In this document: positions 44,956 to 56,263 of the stretch, one piece after another | Layout: every line of letters starts with the position of its first letter | How positions within the stretch are numbered: the stretch's first letter is position 1 | Assembly (NCBI GenBank): GCA_029817715.1 | Contig: JARUPY010000252.1 | Location: forward strand, 1,488,001 to 1,552,000 | Length of the DNA: 64,000 nt | Direction: 5' to 3' | Source of the DNA: Melastoma dodecandrum | Lineage: Eukaryota; Streptophyta; Magnoliopsida; Myrtales; Melastomataceae | Made by a program: the position numbers and the translations under genes | The notes under the pieces: generated by a model | What the model saw: the letters and a program-made list of their open reading frames with translations, nothing else | Told to the model about the DNA's origin: nothing | The model's database searches: none

Positions 44956-46951
44956 TTCTTCATTCTGCATCCCGATTCGTGACGGGAGAGGTCTTTGGTC
45001 ATCGTTCTGTCTACTCGGGGGCTCCTTCAGACGATGGCATCTCCAACTCCGTATGTATTGGGCCTCCGTCTCATTCACCGGGGTAGAGATCGGAGTCTTC
45101 CTTCGCGCGAGATCCCAATAGAACTCTCCAAGAGAAGTTACAACCCTATCTTTTAGTTGCACGCATCTGTTACTTGCGGTCGAGTTTAGCTGTGTGGGCC
45201 ACTGGTGGACTAACCCGACAGAGACGCCGCCCTTTGAAGGACGTTCAGTAAACGGCGGTGGGCCTACGGGTGTTGTAACCAGCCACGGCGGCAACTAGTT
45301 ACGGTCGCTCCTTAGGATATAAATGTGGTCACTTATTGTTTTCTAATGTTTGGTTCCATCGTATTAGAAAAAATTTTTCAAAAGGGGAAAAAAAGGGGGG
45401 GTGGTTGGCGTGACGCGACGCTACATGGTTGAAAATGACATGCCAACGTATTTGCCTTTGGACAAAAAATTCGTGCGTATCCCAATTATTGTTATTGGGA
45501 ATTTATGTGTAGGGGATGATATTGTTTGTCTATACATGAGGATAATTATCATAATATATATAATTTGGAACTCTCTGATGATAATAATAAGACGCATTAA
45601 ATAAGATTCTGGGGGAGAGAGAGCGCATTGGAATTCTAAGGGAAAATGGATTGAGAACTGAAAAAATATCAGGATCCACTTCCCTCCACTCTCTCTATCT
45701 CTCTCTCACTCCTTCAACTTTATATAGTGGACAGACAAAGTAGGAGGAGGAGGAGGAGGAGGACCCGATGCCTTTTCTTTTTCTTTTTCTTTTTTTGATA
45801 ATTCAACCCCGGAGGTTTAAATATTAGTGACAAGGTTAATCAAATCAAAACTAATTAATCCAAAGATCTCTCTGGCCTTTGAGATCCAACCATTGATTCC
45901 AAAAAAAAAGTGCAGAGAGAGTTGAAAAACATCCAAAGATGAAAAAGCTCCAACCTTTCCTTTTTCCCCATTTTTATCTCCTCCTCCTATCTTCTCCTTC
46001 TACTTGTTTGTAGCTTAGCTGCTGTTCCTCGTTTGCATATCCGTCGCCTCTCGACTTGGATCCCCTCCCCTCCCCTCTTCTCTCCCCGGTTGAACTAAAA
46101 TCCCACCTCCCTCCCTACCCGGGTTTTCGTCCGACAGCTCTCTTCATTTCATGGTCCTCCCCCCCCGCAGCCCCAGTCAGACAACACCCACTGTCCGATT
46201 CCGATCTCACTGGATTCTGGTGGTTGTTTTTTTTTTTTTTTAAATTCCCCCTGGATTGATTTCTCAAGGGTCTTGCGTCTTTTGCTTGGGTCTGTCTCGA
46301 GCGTTCTTTCACACATTCTTCTACTGTTCACATCTCACGCGTTTACCTGGGTCAGAAAGTAAGTAGGTCGTCCTCTCTGGAGTTCCTCCCCCCACCCCCG
46401 ACAATTTCGTCCCACCCATGTCGCCCCTTGCCGGATTTAATCTCGCGGTTCGTCGTGGGTTGTAATAACCGGGAGTGTGTTTTTCATTTTTATTTATTCA
46501 TTTTTCTCTTGCCCATGAAATAACGAGGAGCTTCGTCCAATCTGTTCTTCTTCCCCCACTTCCCACATAAAATAACGTCTCCAGAGGCTTCCATGCTCGG
46601 AGAATCCTATCCTTTCTCCTAACCCAAGAAGGTTCAATTGACAAGCCCTTTTCCTCTTCAGATCTCCCTCTGTTTTCTGTCTGCAGGCTGCGTGGCGACT
46701 TTTGCTGTTGTGGTGGGGTTTTGTGGTCTTACAAAAAAAAAAAAGAGAGACAGACGGAACAGAGACAGACGCAGAGAATATGAGATAGAGATAGAGAGAG
46801 ACTGTGTGTGTGTGTTTGAGCATGGGAGTGACTGGTAAAGGGACCATTCAAAGGTTGTAAGAAGGGGAAAAGGGGGGATTTTTTCTTTGGCTTAGGTTAT
46901 GCTGAAGAGGGAATCAATAAGAAGGAGAAGTTGGAGAGGAAGTAGATTCAG
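44956..46951. other. Spacer, promoter and leader of the HAP8-like gene
   Basis: After the 3' UTR of the previous gene the sequence holds simple repeats and pyrimidine-rich tracts: a CTCTCT run near 45690-45710, GGA triplets at about 45741-45762, a C-rich block near 46160, a GA/GAGA tract at 46790-46800 and GT repeats at 46803-46815. Such tracts are usual for plant promoters and leaders. An upstream ATG at 46899 opens a frame overlapping the main start. No other gene is seen. Confidence 0.5.
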
Positions 46952-49900
46952 ATGTTATCCTCCGCCAGAGATGACGAGAGCCGTCCTCCCAACTCGTCAG
47001 ATCCTCCAGTCGTCTCGGCCCCTTCGTCCGATCCTCCTCCCGGTGACGGAACCCATCGAGAGCCCTGCGAGGGAGCCGCTCCATCCTCGGATCCGTCGCG
47101 GCACTGCAGTAATTTCTCCTTAAGGTTTGAAACACAAACAGTTTGAGATTTTTCCCTTCACTGATGTTCTTGTGTTCTACTAACACTGCTTGTTCCTTTG
47201 GGTAGATCGCAATCTTTGAGAGTTCGTCAGCAATATTAATCAATCGTCACCGTCATAATCATCTCCCTTTTTCTTTTCTTGAACTCGGATTTCCTTTCCA
47301 GAATTTTTTTTTCTTAAAAGGGACGATCTTTAATCATTTTGCTTGTTTCGGTATGGCGTGTCGTAGTAGAAATTGGAAATGGGTGGAGTTCAAAACTTTC
47401 ATCAAAATCGCCATCTGGGTTTTGATTCATTTTTCCTGTTTCTGTTGCTTGTCCTCCTTTTTCTTACAACGGCAAGCAGCAGATGTTAGAAGTTCTTTTT
47501 TTTTCTTTATCTTTTCTTGCCAGGTTAGGGATTTTGTACTGCATCCTTCTGTCATCTTGGCTTTTTTTTTTCCACTTCTTACTGTTTGGAAGAAGATTTT
47601 TTACTGGCGTTTATAACATGATGAATGTAGTCTTTTGTGGGTTTGACATACAATACTGGACTGCTGAATCTTTGCTTCTTCTTCTTGTTTTTGTTTTCTT
47701 TCTTTTTATCTTTTGTTGATTAATGTTGAGTCGATGATCTGGGTTTTGTATGGCAAAGTGATAATTGACTATGGCAAAGTGATAATTGACTGTATTTTAA
47801 TGATATGTAGTGATGAGAGGAAACGTTTTTTTGTTGTTTTTTTCCCTTCTTTTGCAGGGAGTATGTTTTCAGATCAAGAACCAAAGACATCTCTGCGAAT
47901 TGGCCTTTCTCTCAGAAAAATCTCCAGCTTTGCTTGCAGCATGGCGTGACGGAAGTGTTGCCTCCATTCAAACATCTCGATGCTGCAAATTGTCACTCCT
48001 TTGAGATATCGAAGTTTGAGAACAGATCATTCGTTGGAAGAGATGGTTTCTCCAACTTCCAAAGCGTGCCTTCTAGTTCCAAATCCAAGGTTCCCAGTCC
48101 AGAATGTACTGCCAAACTGAATGTTGATGGAGCAGCAGCATCTAGCGAACAATTACGCATGGTAAGATCACCCGCTAAAGGTAACACGCCATTGGTAGCG
48201 GTTCGGGTTTCCCGACCTTCAACGGAGCTATTGCCAAGGAAAACTGTGATCCCTCCTGCTTCCTTTGATTCCGGAAGCTTGGCCCAGGAGGCAGGTAAGA
48301 AGTGTAGATTGATCGTGAAATTTGGTGCAAAGTCGGAAAGAGGTTCAGGAGACGATGCAGCGTCTAACTGTACTAGTGTGTCGGAAAACATGGGTTCGAA
48401 AGTCTGCCCTGTGTGTAAGACTTTCTCATCATCATCAAACACCACTTTGAACGCTCACATCGATCAGTGCCTTTCTCTGGAGTCCATGCCCAAGGGGTTG
48501 GCAGTACGGCATAGGATTAAGCCAAGGAAGACGAGGTTGATGGTGGACATTTATGAGACGGCTAAGCGGTGTACGGTTGAAGAGCTCAACCAAAGAAATG
48601 GTTTGACCTGCTCTAGCTCTTTGATCATGGATACTCCAACCATTGATGTGGCACCAGGTAAAGAAAGGAGGCCGGGTAGGCAGATTGTTCGAGCTGGTGA
48701 TCCTAATGATGCTGGTGCTGTCTACATAGATGCTAATGGCACCAAACTACGGATTTTGTCAAAATTCAGTGATACTTCAGCAGAATCGGGAAAAATAAAA
48801 GATGTGCGGTCGAAAAAATTTTTGCAACAAAAGAAAAGAATCAGAATGTTCAAGAAGAAAATGAAAAATCTTCATGGACAGAAACATTACAAGTATTCAA
48901 AGCTTGCTTCAAAAAGCAAAAAGCGTTATTCCATGAAAAGGCACAATTCTCAGGTTCGATATTCTCTGTCTTTATCATTCTATCTAGAATCCTTATTGTT
49001 CTTAATAATTATCCCGGCCAATGCATTTAATATTTCATGAGTCAATGTTATGCTCACGAGTCCTTGTGTTGTAGTAAGGTCTTGAAAAAGAATTGAGAGC
49101 TGGAACATTTTTAATTGCCTGATAAATCAACAAATGATGACTGCATTTTATAGCAGAAAATGTTTGTGGGTAAATCTATTGTCATCGTACTGGTTTTGAT
49201 GGTATGTTATGCTAGTTTTAGTGTCCGGACGTTCTTAACTTGGGTCGCTTCTATACTGGTTGGTTTAAAGCCTCGTTTATGCAGAATGTGTTTATATTCA
49301 TGTTCAATGTGCTAATACTGTCTGTTTTATAATTTTCATTTGTCGGGACAGCAACTTGAGCAGAAGAATGATTGCTGGATTGATGGAGGTGATGGATCTC
49401 AAGGACATTCGCAATGGTCTCAAGGGCCAGTTAAACCCGGGCTTTGTGGTATTCTCAGGCAATGGTCTTCCTCTAAGAGAACTGGTCTCAAGAAGAAACT
49501 TGTGGCAAAAGAAGGAGAGAATCCACAGAGATGCCAGTTACGTCTGGCTCATGATTCACTTGATGAAAATGATCAGACATCCCTAGTTAGTAGGATGCCG
49601 ATGAGGAGCTGTTCTTTTAGTCTGTTGGATACCTCTGAAAATTCTGTTTATTCTCAGAGTTTCGATTCTGAGAAGGAGAAGTCACGGTCCGAATGCCGCT
49701 CTTTCGACACGGAGGGGCCTGCAGAATGTAAGCGATCTCTAGCCTGGTCTGATGTCACGACTGATAGTATCGAAAAGTGGAGTTCCCGAAAACTGCAAAA
49801 GAATGACCACTTTCCAGAAGTTAATCGAGCGAATATCAGGAAGCCCACTGGACGTGATGACTCACTGGTCAGGCCGAAGAAGGGAGTTGATAGTTGTGCG

Positions 49901-51928
49901 ATAACAGGAGATGTATGTAATGGCAGACAGTTGCCGCCTAGATCATTCTCGAGAAAACCCTTGAGGTTTTCCCTTTGCCAGTCATCTGAAAATAGCTCTG
50001 ATGTAAGTGTGGGGCAAAGGGAGTTTTCCTTTAAGAAGCCGAAATGGCACTCACCAGACAGAGCACACCATATGTTTGAGGATCCTTTTAGCGGTCGATC
50101 CATACAAGAAGACATTGGTTTCGAAATCCCACCTGGTGAAAGTTGTGAAAGAGAAAGGACAGGTCTTCCAGAAGTCGCCGAAAGCAGTGGTATTTCTGAG
50201 AAAGTACATCACGCAAAGTCGGTCTTGAAAGATACGCTTGATGCCGAGCCTTCAGGAGATGCTGCAGACGATAGTGCGTGGGGGTTGAGCGAGTACTATG
50301 ACCTGGCACTTCTTAACCCCAGCGATGGCTCGTGGACTGATTCTCGCTCTCAGCAGTTCCTGGGAATTCCTAACGAGTCTTTGTGCAGGATAGAGGATGA
50401 TTTTTCAAGAGTTTATAATGCCTGTGATGTTGGGAATGAGGAAACTGCCAACGGCAGGAATGACGAGAGCTATGGTGCCAGACTGTCGAGATCCTTCATC
50501 GAGATTGATCCGATACCTATTCCAGGTCCCCCGGGGTCGTTCCTGCCAAGTCCTGGGGCTACGGGCTCAGATGATTTCCAAGGAAACTCATCCTTGACCA
50601 CCAGTCAGGCTCAATCATCCCATCATCACCAGGATTTAATTGATGGAGATGCGCTGGATTCTCCTGCCTCCGCTACGTCGACCGTTTCGAACTCCGTGGA
50701 AGCAGAATGGGGGATGGATTATTCGGAAGACTTAGTATCTGTAGGCTGTCCTCCACTTCCTGATACTTGGATGAGCTTCTCGAATGCTGGTATCGGTTGC
50801 TCTTCAAATCAACAATCTGCCTCGGCTGCACCTGCTTCTAGTGCCTTACCAGAAACCATCTGCGGCAACAGTGATGGTAAGAAAGCGGATAATGTCATCA
50901 TAAAGAAGGGTCCTCCTTTTAGTATCGATGGAGACTGGCCTTGCTATTGTCAGAAGAAGGATCGGGCAGTGTCCCAGAGCAGCATATTGGATTACAGGGA
51001 AATGCGGCCACCAAACCTGGGAAGGCAGATAGGTCGGGATCAGATCTCCACATTGGGTAAACTGAATATAGGATCTGAGGGGTTGATTCCTGAAGCTGCG
51101 AAAACTTTGACAGCACCATCCTCAAGGAGTTTTTCTTCTGGAGAGCTCTCAAATGGTTCTGACCATGTGGATTGTGATTTTCTGAGCCCTTCCAGTAGTA
51201 ATCCAGTGTTGAGACTGATGGGGAAGGATCTTATCGTCATTAAAAAGGAGGATGATGCCCCCACTATGCCCAATCGATCTCAGTCCAGTGCTCCCGTTCC
51301 AGTTCCTACCAAGATTCGAGATTCGCTTTGTGGCAGTCCTCGTGTTGGTGGTCAGAATCAGAAAGAATATCAGCATAAGGATACTGACTATACTCCCGTG
51401 CCCTCCTTCCCTGATTCCTCGACCATTTACACAGGTATCACCTCATCTTTGATGGTGCAACATCCTAGACCAGTGCCAAAACTAGCTGGCGTCAGCGTTG
51501 GGTCAAGATTGTGGAGCCAGTTTGAATCGACTGAACAAGTTGGACTAGACAGGCATATTATGACAACAGCAGCAGCTCCGATTTATCTCAAAGAGGTCAT
51601 GGCGACTGATGATGCTTATGGGAGGAACTCTTTGGTCACATCAACTGCCATCCCGGACGGCAATCTTCCCCGGGATGCGGTTCGGCTTCCTCAAGCTCCT
51701 GCTAATACTGCAAGAGAAACATCTGCCGCTCTCCCCCCAATATACCAGCCTCGAGAACCAGTTGCAGGGCTTGCCATTAGTCATCCAAAGGTAATGGGTC
51801 TTCATGACGCTAACTCCAGCCAAGATGTGGATCACCGGTTGCTTCCGCAAACATCATCTTTTGCTGCGGCAATGCAGTTCCTGGGACATCCGGGATCCGG
51901 GTTCACATTCTACCCACGATTCTCATAA
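46952..51928 (+). CDS. HAPLESS8-like protein with UBZ-type zinc finger
   Basis: Three exons, 1281 residues: 46952-47124, 47858-48953 and 49352-51928. The call comes from the diagnostic opening of exon 2 (EYVFRSRTKDISANWPFSQK, then NLQLCLQHGVTEVLPPF) and the C2HC finger VCPVCKTFSSSSNTTLNAHI-DQCL, followed by HRIKPRKTRLMVDIYETAKR. Mutations in Arabidopsis HAP8 (At5g56250, from memory) distort transmission through gametes; the molecular role is unknown. The finger resembles UBZ4 ubiquitin-binding fingers. Basic KKRIRMFKKKMK and KSKKRYSMKRH suggest nuclear location. The last exon is long, Ser-rich and mostly disordered, with a conserved IEIDPIPIPGPPGSFLPSPG motif near its middle. The 3' end is 96 bp from the end of the convergent TNP gene. 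Confidence 0.85.
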
Positions 51929-52024
51929 CCGGAAGCTCCCAAGACTTTTTTTAGCCAAGAGTCCTTTGGAATAATTATCATATGGAAGAAATGGTTTAAG
52001 ACTTGCTTAATGATGATCTCGTAA

Positions 52025-54832
52025 TCATAATATCTTGCTTCTCAACCTTACAACCTTAGCCAGTGTTTCCTGTGCAGACAGTGTCTGAGAATGGTTGTGT
52101 CCAAGCATGACTGTCCTAATGCTTATGCAACTGCGGGACAGCTCCTCTCCGCTGTCGAACATCCTGCCTCGTATCATAAGCCTTGCCCTTGTCTCCAGCA
52201 GCACCGCCCTCAGTAGCGTCACGTCCCTCCACACGTATTCGTCCAGCTTCCCTCCTTTCTTCCCTTGTCCTCCTCCTCCAGGTTTCCTCCAGCACAGCGA
52301 CCCCTCACACCAGTCCTGGATCTGTGACACAAAGGACTTCTCCACCTCCTCCAGCGCATCTGTGCATACCTTTAGCAGCTCGAGCGCTGCGTTGCACCTC
52401 GAGAAGTTTGTGAATGCGCCGACCGCCAGTGGCAGGGCAGTTCTCCTTATGTATAGAACCATGTCTGCTGGCTTGAGCTGTACGAGGGGCGGCTCGGACT
52501 TGAACCCGAACACAAGGAAGGCGGAGGCCCATAAGTGGTCGGAATTGATCTCCAGGTTGCCAACTCTCCGTAGTCCTTGGACGAAGGCCTTTGCGCCATA
52601 CAAGCCTTCTTTTCTTCTTGCGAAAATCCGCACAATCGGCTGGAGCTGGATCCATGTGCCCGGGTATCTATTCACCCTTTTCACAAGCCCGAGTCTCATC
52701 AGCAGTGCCACCGATTCCTCTTCACTCTTCCATGTCTGTGGACCCAGGAAACAGCCAACGGGCAACAGTCTCGACCAATTATATAACCCATTCCGAGCAT
52801 CTGCAAGATTCTTAGCAGCGGCAGCCAGCAGGCTTGCCGAGACAGGGGCCGGCGCGAACCATGCCCCCACAAGCAGCATCTCCCATGCTGCAAGGTTCTT
52901 TCTGTCGCTGGTCTGATGCAATACGTTGAAGCAGAAGTACAGCAGCTTCTTAACGAACGGGTTGTTCTTGCAGTACTGCTCATCGGCGATGCCCAAGTAA
53001 GCGTGAGACGGACCATCATCGAGAGGGACCTCACTCACCGCCCCGTATAGAGCCAACGGCGAACTGCGGAGCTCTGATAGCAGTAACCCCACGACCCACT
53101 TCCCAAAAGTCGCCCCTCCAAGCTTCTCGTCGAATTTCCTCAGGACCTCGATATCTTCCGACGAGAATTCTTTCCTCCGCATTCCCCTCATCAGAACCAC
53201 GGACTCAGACAGAGGCAATGGCGAAACCTGTACGACCTCAAAGTTTGCCACTTTCAACACCCTCGTCGTGATGATGATGTGGGATCCTCCCGTGTTGCGA
53301 GGGATCAAGTCATGCAAGTCCTTCCCATCCCACCAGTCTTTCTCACTCTCGAGATTGTCGATGATCAGCAAGTAAGGGGAGTCACGGAACAACTCCCTCT
53401 TGACCCTCTTGAAGGCGTCGAATTCCTGCTCGTCGAAGCTTCGGATATGGCCCCTTTCCTTCTCAGCATCAGCGCTCACATCTAACCCCAGATTAAGGGA
53501 GAGACTCAGGATGTTTTGCCGGAGATATCTCGATTCACCTCCCACCCACAGCACCCTCTTGTACCGATTGGAGTATCTGTAAGCGAACTCCAGGGCGATT
53601 TCCGTCTTGCCGATCCCTGGAACCCCACAGAGGCACGCAATGCCGCTTCCAAAGCTTCTGTACTTACCACTTCTCGATTTCTTGTGTACTCCCCTTCTCG
53701 TCGAGATCAAATCTCTCTCCTCATCAGCAAGCCTTTCTGACTGTCCAAACATATCTCCCTTCATGCCGGTGGCTGTGGACTCCCTTTCAACCGGATCGCC
53801 TTTTCCAAATAATATGCTCTCGATCTCCATTATCTCCCTCTCTCTCCCGACGAAGTGCCTATTCCTCGGGAAAGGGATCTCCTCATAAGGCTCTGCCTCA
53901 TTCTCGGCCACACTCGTTCGTCCGAGCTTGGATCTCATGATCCCGGCGGCTCGCACAATGCAGACCCTCCAGTTTCCCTCACTGGCTTCTAGCTTGAACT
54001 CGCAGTGACACTTCAACAATCCGTCGATGGCTTCTCTGCATACGTTGTCGACACCAACCAGGTTGGAAGGTTCGGCTTCAAAGAATATTGGTACAAGATT
54101 CTTCTTTTGAGCGAAGAATCTAATTTCCTCCGAGCTGAGTGGGTTCAGGAAGCTACGATCAGTGACAACAACGATCCCGAACGTCGCTGAACATATCACC
54201 CGGTTGGCTATCTCGTGACTCTGTGTATCAGAGTACTTTGCCCTGTCAGCAACGAAACAAGCAATTCCCTGAAGCTCGAGCTCCGACTTGACCCATTTGC
54301 AGAACCTCACAAGGTTCCGGTCCTGACCGTGGTACCCGACATAAACGTCGCAGCTCCTCAGCTTCGCGTTACCATGACCCGGAGAAATCCCACCTTTTCC
54401 TAACGAGACCCGTGGAACCGGGAACGAGAACGATGCACGAGAAGCCACCACAGCCTCCGGCACGGTCACTGGCATGAGGGCAGCAAACCGGATATTCCTA
54501 TTGAACTGGTCATCCGAAAACTCGTAGTTATCCGACGGGGGTGTGTACGAGCTGCTTGGGATCTCGTCGGCTGACTGCGAACCTCCAACATGGAACGACA
54601 AAGCCAGCGGGGAGGCTACCAAGGGAGGCGTCGGGTCCCCCTCCGGCATCATTGCCCTGGGGGAAATATACGGCGACTGAAGCGCCGAGACGAACGCAGA
54701 AGACGGAGGGGACTCGACAACCGACTTTGCGGATGCCAAGTCAAACTTGCCGCAGGAACCCCCGATCCTGATCTCGAGGAGGCTACCGGGGCACAAACCA
54801 TTGCCGTCCTTAGGAACTCCCGAATCCATCAC
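52025..54832 (-). CDS. TNP protein: TIR-NB-ARC-TPR-like, At5g56220-type
   Basis: A single 935-codon frame. The TNP group is a conserved plant TIR class, distinct from canonical TNL immune receptors. Residues 1-155 are Ser/Pro-rich and disordered. The TIR domain is about 158-300 (LRSCDVYVGYHGQDRNLVRF); the HEI motif near residue 206 is where the catalytic Glu of NADase TIRs would fall (inference). The NB domain starts near 320 (FPRNRHFVGRERE), with P-loop GVPGIGKT (about 403-410), Walker B YLLIIDNLES (about 487-496) and RNBS-B-like SHIIITTR. The C-terminal third is helical with a degenerate TPR-like part ending LGHNHSQTLSAQETLAKVV, and no LRR. Length agrees with Arabidopsis At5g56220 (about 970). 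The leader, with (ATTC)n repeats, is at 54833-55470. The gene is convergent with HAP8. Confidence 0.9.
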   Translation of the reverse strand: MMDSGVPKDGNGLCPGSLLEIRIGGSCGKFDLASAKSVVESPPSSAFVSALQSPYISPRAMMPEGDPTPPLVASPLALSFHVGGSQSADEIPSSSYTPPSDNYEFSDDQFNRNIRFAALMPVTVPEAVVASRASFSFPVPRVSLGKGGISPGHGNAKLRSCDVYVGYHGQDRNLVRFCKWVKSELELQGIACFVADRAKYSDTQSHEIANRVICSATFGIVVVTDRSFLNPLSSEEIRFFAQKKNLVPIFFEAEPSNLVGVDNVCREAIDGLLKCHCEFKLEASEGNWRVCIVRAAGIMRSKLGRTSVAENEAEPYEEIPFPRNRHFVGREREIMEIESILFGKGDPVERESTATGMKGDMFGQSERLADEERDLISTRRGVHKKSRSGKYRSFGSGIACLCGVPGIGKTEIALEFAYRYSNRYKRVLWVGGESRYLRQNILSLSLNLGLDVSADAEKERGHIRSFDEQEFDAFKRVKRELFRDSPYLLIIDNLESEKDWWDGKDLHDLIPRNTGGSHIIITTRVLKVANFEVVQVSPLPLSESVVLMRGMRRKEFSSEDIEVLRKFDEKLGGATFGKWVVGLLLSELRSSPLALYGAVSEVPLDDGPSHAYLGIADEQYCKNNPFVKKLLYFCFNVLHQTSDRKNLAAWEMLLVGAWFAPAPVSASLLAAAAKNLADARNGLYNWSRLLPVGCFLGPQTWKSEEESVALLMRLGLVKRVNRYPGTWIQLQPIVRIFARRKEGLYGAKAFVQGLRRVGNLEINSDHLWASAFLVFGFKSEPPLVQLKPADMVLYIRRTALPLAVGAFTNFSRCNAALELLKVCTDALEEVEKSFVSQIQDWCEGSLCWRKPGGGGQGKKGGKLDEYVWRDVTLLRAVLLETRARLMIRGRMFDSGEELSRSCISIRTVMLGHNHSQTLSAQETLAKVVRLRSKIL

Positions 54833-56263
54833 TACCTACCCAGTTCTCCTTCCGTCCAAGCTCTCAACCACAACCAAACTGATTCATTCATTCATTCACT
54901 CATTCATCCGTTCATTCACATCACCAGAAAAAACAAAAGAAACCCACTTTCTCCTCCAGAATCTTCAACGTTTCCAAGACACCAAAACCTCTAACATCTT
55001 CTTGGTGTTGTTGAAGCAGTGAGCTGGTCAGCATTCAGTTCCCAAAACCAGTCCGTGTGTGTTCTTTTCTTTTGGGTTTGGGGAGGGGGAGGATAGATTC
55101 TGACCAAACGTAGGCCTCTGCAAGAGAGGAACAAGACACAAACAGACAAAGCGAGAACAGGGAGAAGCGAGAACAGATTGATTTCTAGAAAGAAAAATCT
55201 CACAAACTCCAAATGATTGCTGGGCTTTTTTTAAAAAAAAAAAAAAATTGTCCTTGTAGATTTTTCCCTGCAGGGTGAAAGGAAAAATGATACCTTTCGA
55301 CTTACACAAACCTTGGTAAAGAAACACAAGTACAAGTGCAACATGGGACTTTTGTAAGAAAAACAGTTGAGAATGAGATGGGTGTGATTGTAAGAACTTG
55401 TAAGAGCGAGATGGATTTGGATCTCTCCTCTCTGTGATTAAAACTAAACTAAGTGAGGCCACCACCACCACCTATTAACAACAACAACGGTTTTCAATCA
55501 AAAGGGGGTCACTTTCCAAATTACTATGATAAATAAACAAGTAATCCAACCAATAACCCAGAAGACCCATTAATCCCCATAATTCAAAGACGGGATCATT
55601 TAGATTTAATTACGAGTGATCAATAATATCTCACATTAATGCACTAAGTATATTTCTTTCCTTAATTTTAGATAGCCGGGACAGCTTAAAAGGAGACCTT
55701 GTAAACCCTGAGTCCTAGTGGTTAGTTGGGTAGGGGGTGGATCCACCACCATTAATATCTCTGCGATATTAAATCCGTGAGTCACAACTTTTTTATTTAT
55801 TTTTTGGGTAGCTAAAAATAATGTGATCAAGTCTTAGGGCTTAAGCTTAACGTTTGTTTGATGGTGTCCATCCTTTCTCACATGACTCTCGGGTTTATTT
55901 TACCCATTTTTAACAAGAAATGCATGAATTAAAAACCTTCCTTTTCATTTCACGTGGTCCACCTCATCCATCTCCTACCCGACAAGCCCCCCTCGCTGTC
56001 CGTCCGATGTTTCCCATGGTGATTTATGTTAACGTAGGCAGCATTAATACGGCGAGACCGTGAAGACAGGTAGTAGATATGTAAGGGCGCCCACCAATGC
56101 CGGAAAAGGGGTAGAAAGCTGCCAACAACTGGGCGAGTAACAACCTCGGCCAGGGAATGGTGATTACCATACCGAAATGAGAAGTAAACAGACAGAGGAC
56201 CGGCCAGTTTTGAAATCCCAAGGGACCTTTGTCCGTGTCGCCGCCTGTGTACTCGGTAATACG
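54833..56263. other. TNP leader and promoter, spacer
   Basis: 54833-55470 is the probable 5' UTR and promoter of the TNP gene, with imperfect ATTC repeats at about 54884-54918 and a T/A homopolymer at 55228-55247. 55.5-56.26 kb is spacer and 3' flank of the ARID-HMG gene. Around 55700-55790 a segment (AGTCCTAGTGGTTAGTTGGG) has a loose resemblance to a tRNA-type A box, but no SINE can be supported. Confidence 0.45.

Noticed and set aside
52095..52916. 273-codon plus-strand frame inside the TNP gene
   Set aside because: It is the antisense shadow of a well-supported minus-strand coding region, Ser/Pro-rich as expected for such shadows.
55686..55800. SINE-like or tRNA-like segment with AGTGGTTAGTTGGG
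   Set aside because: An A-box-like word is present but no proper B box, no cloverleaf and no target duplication.
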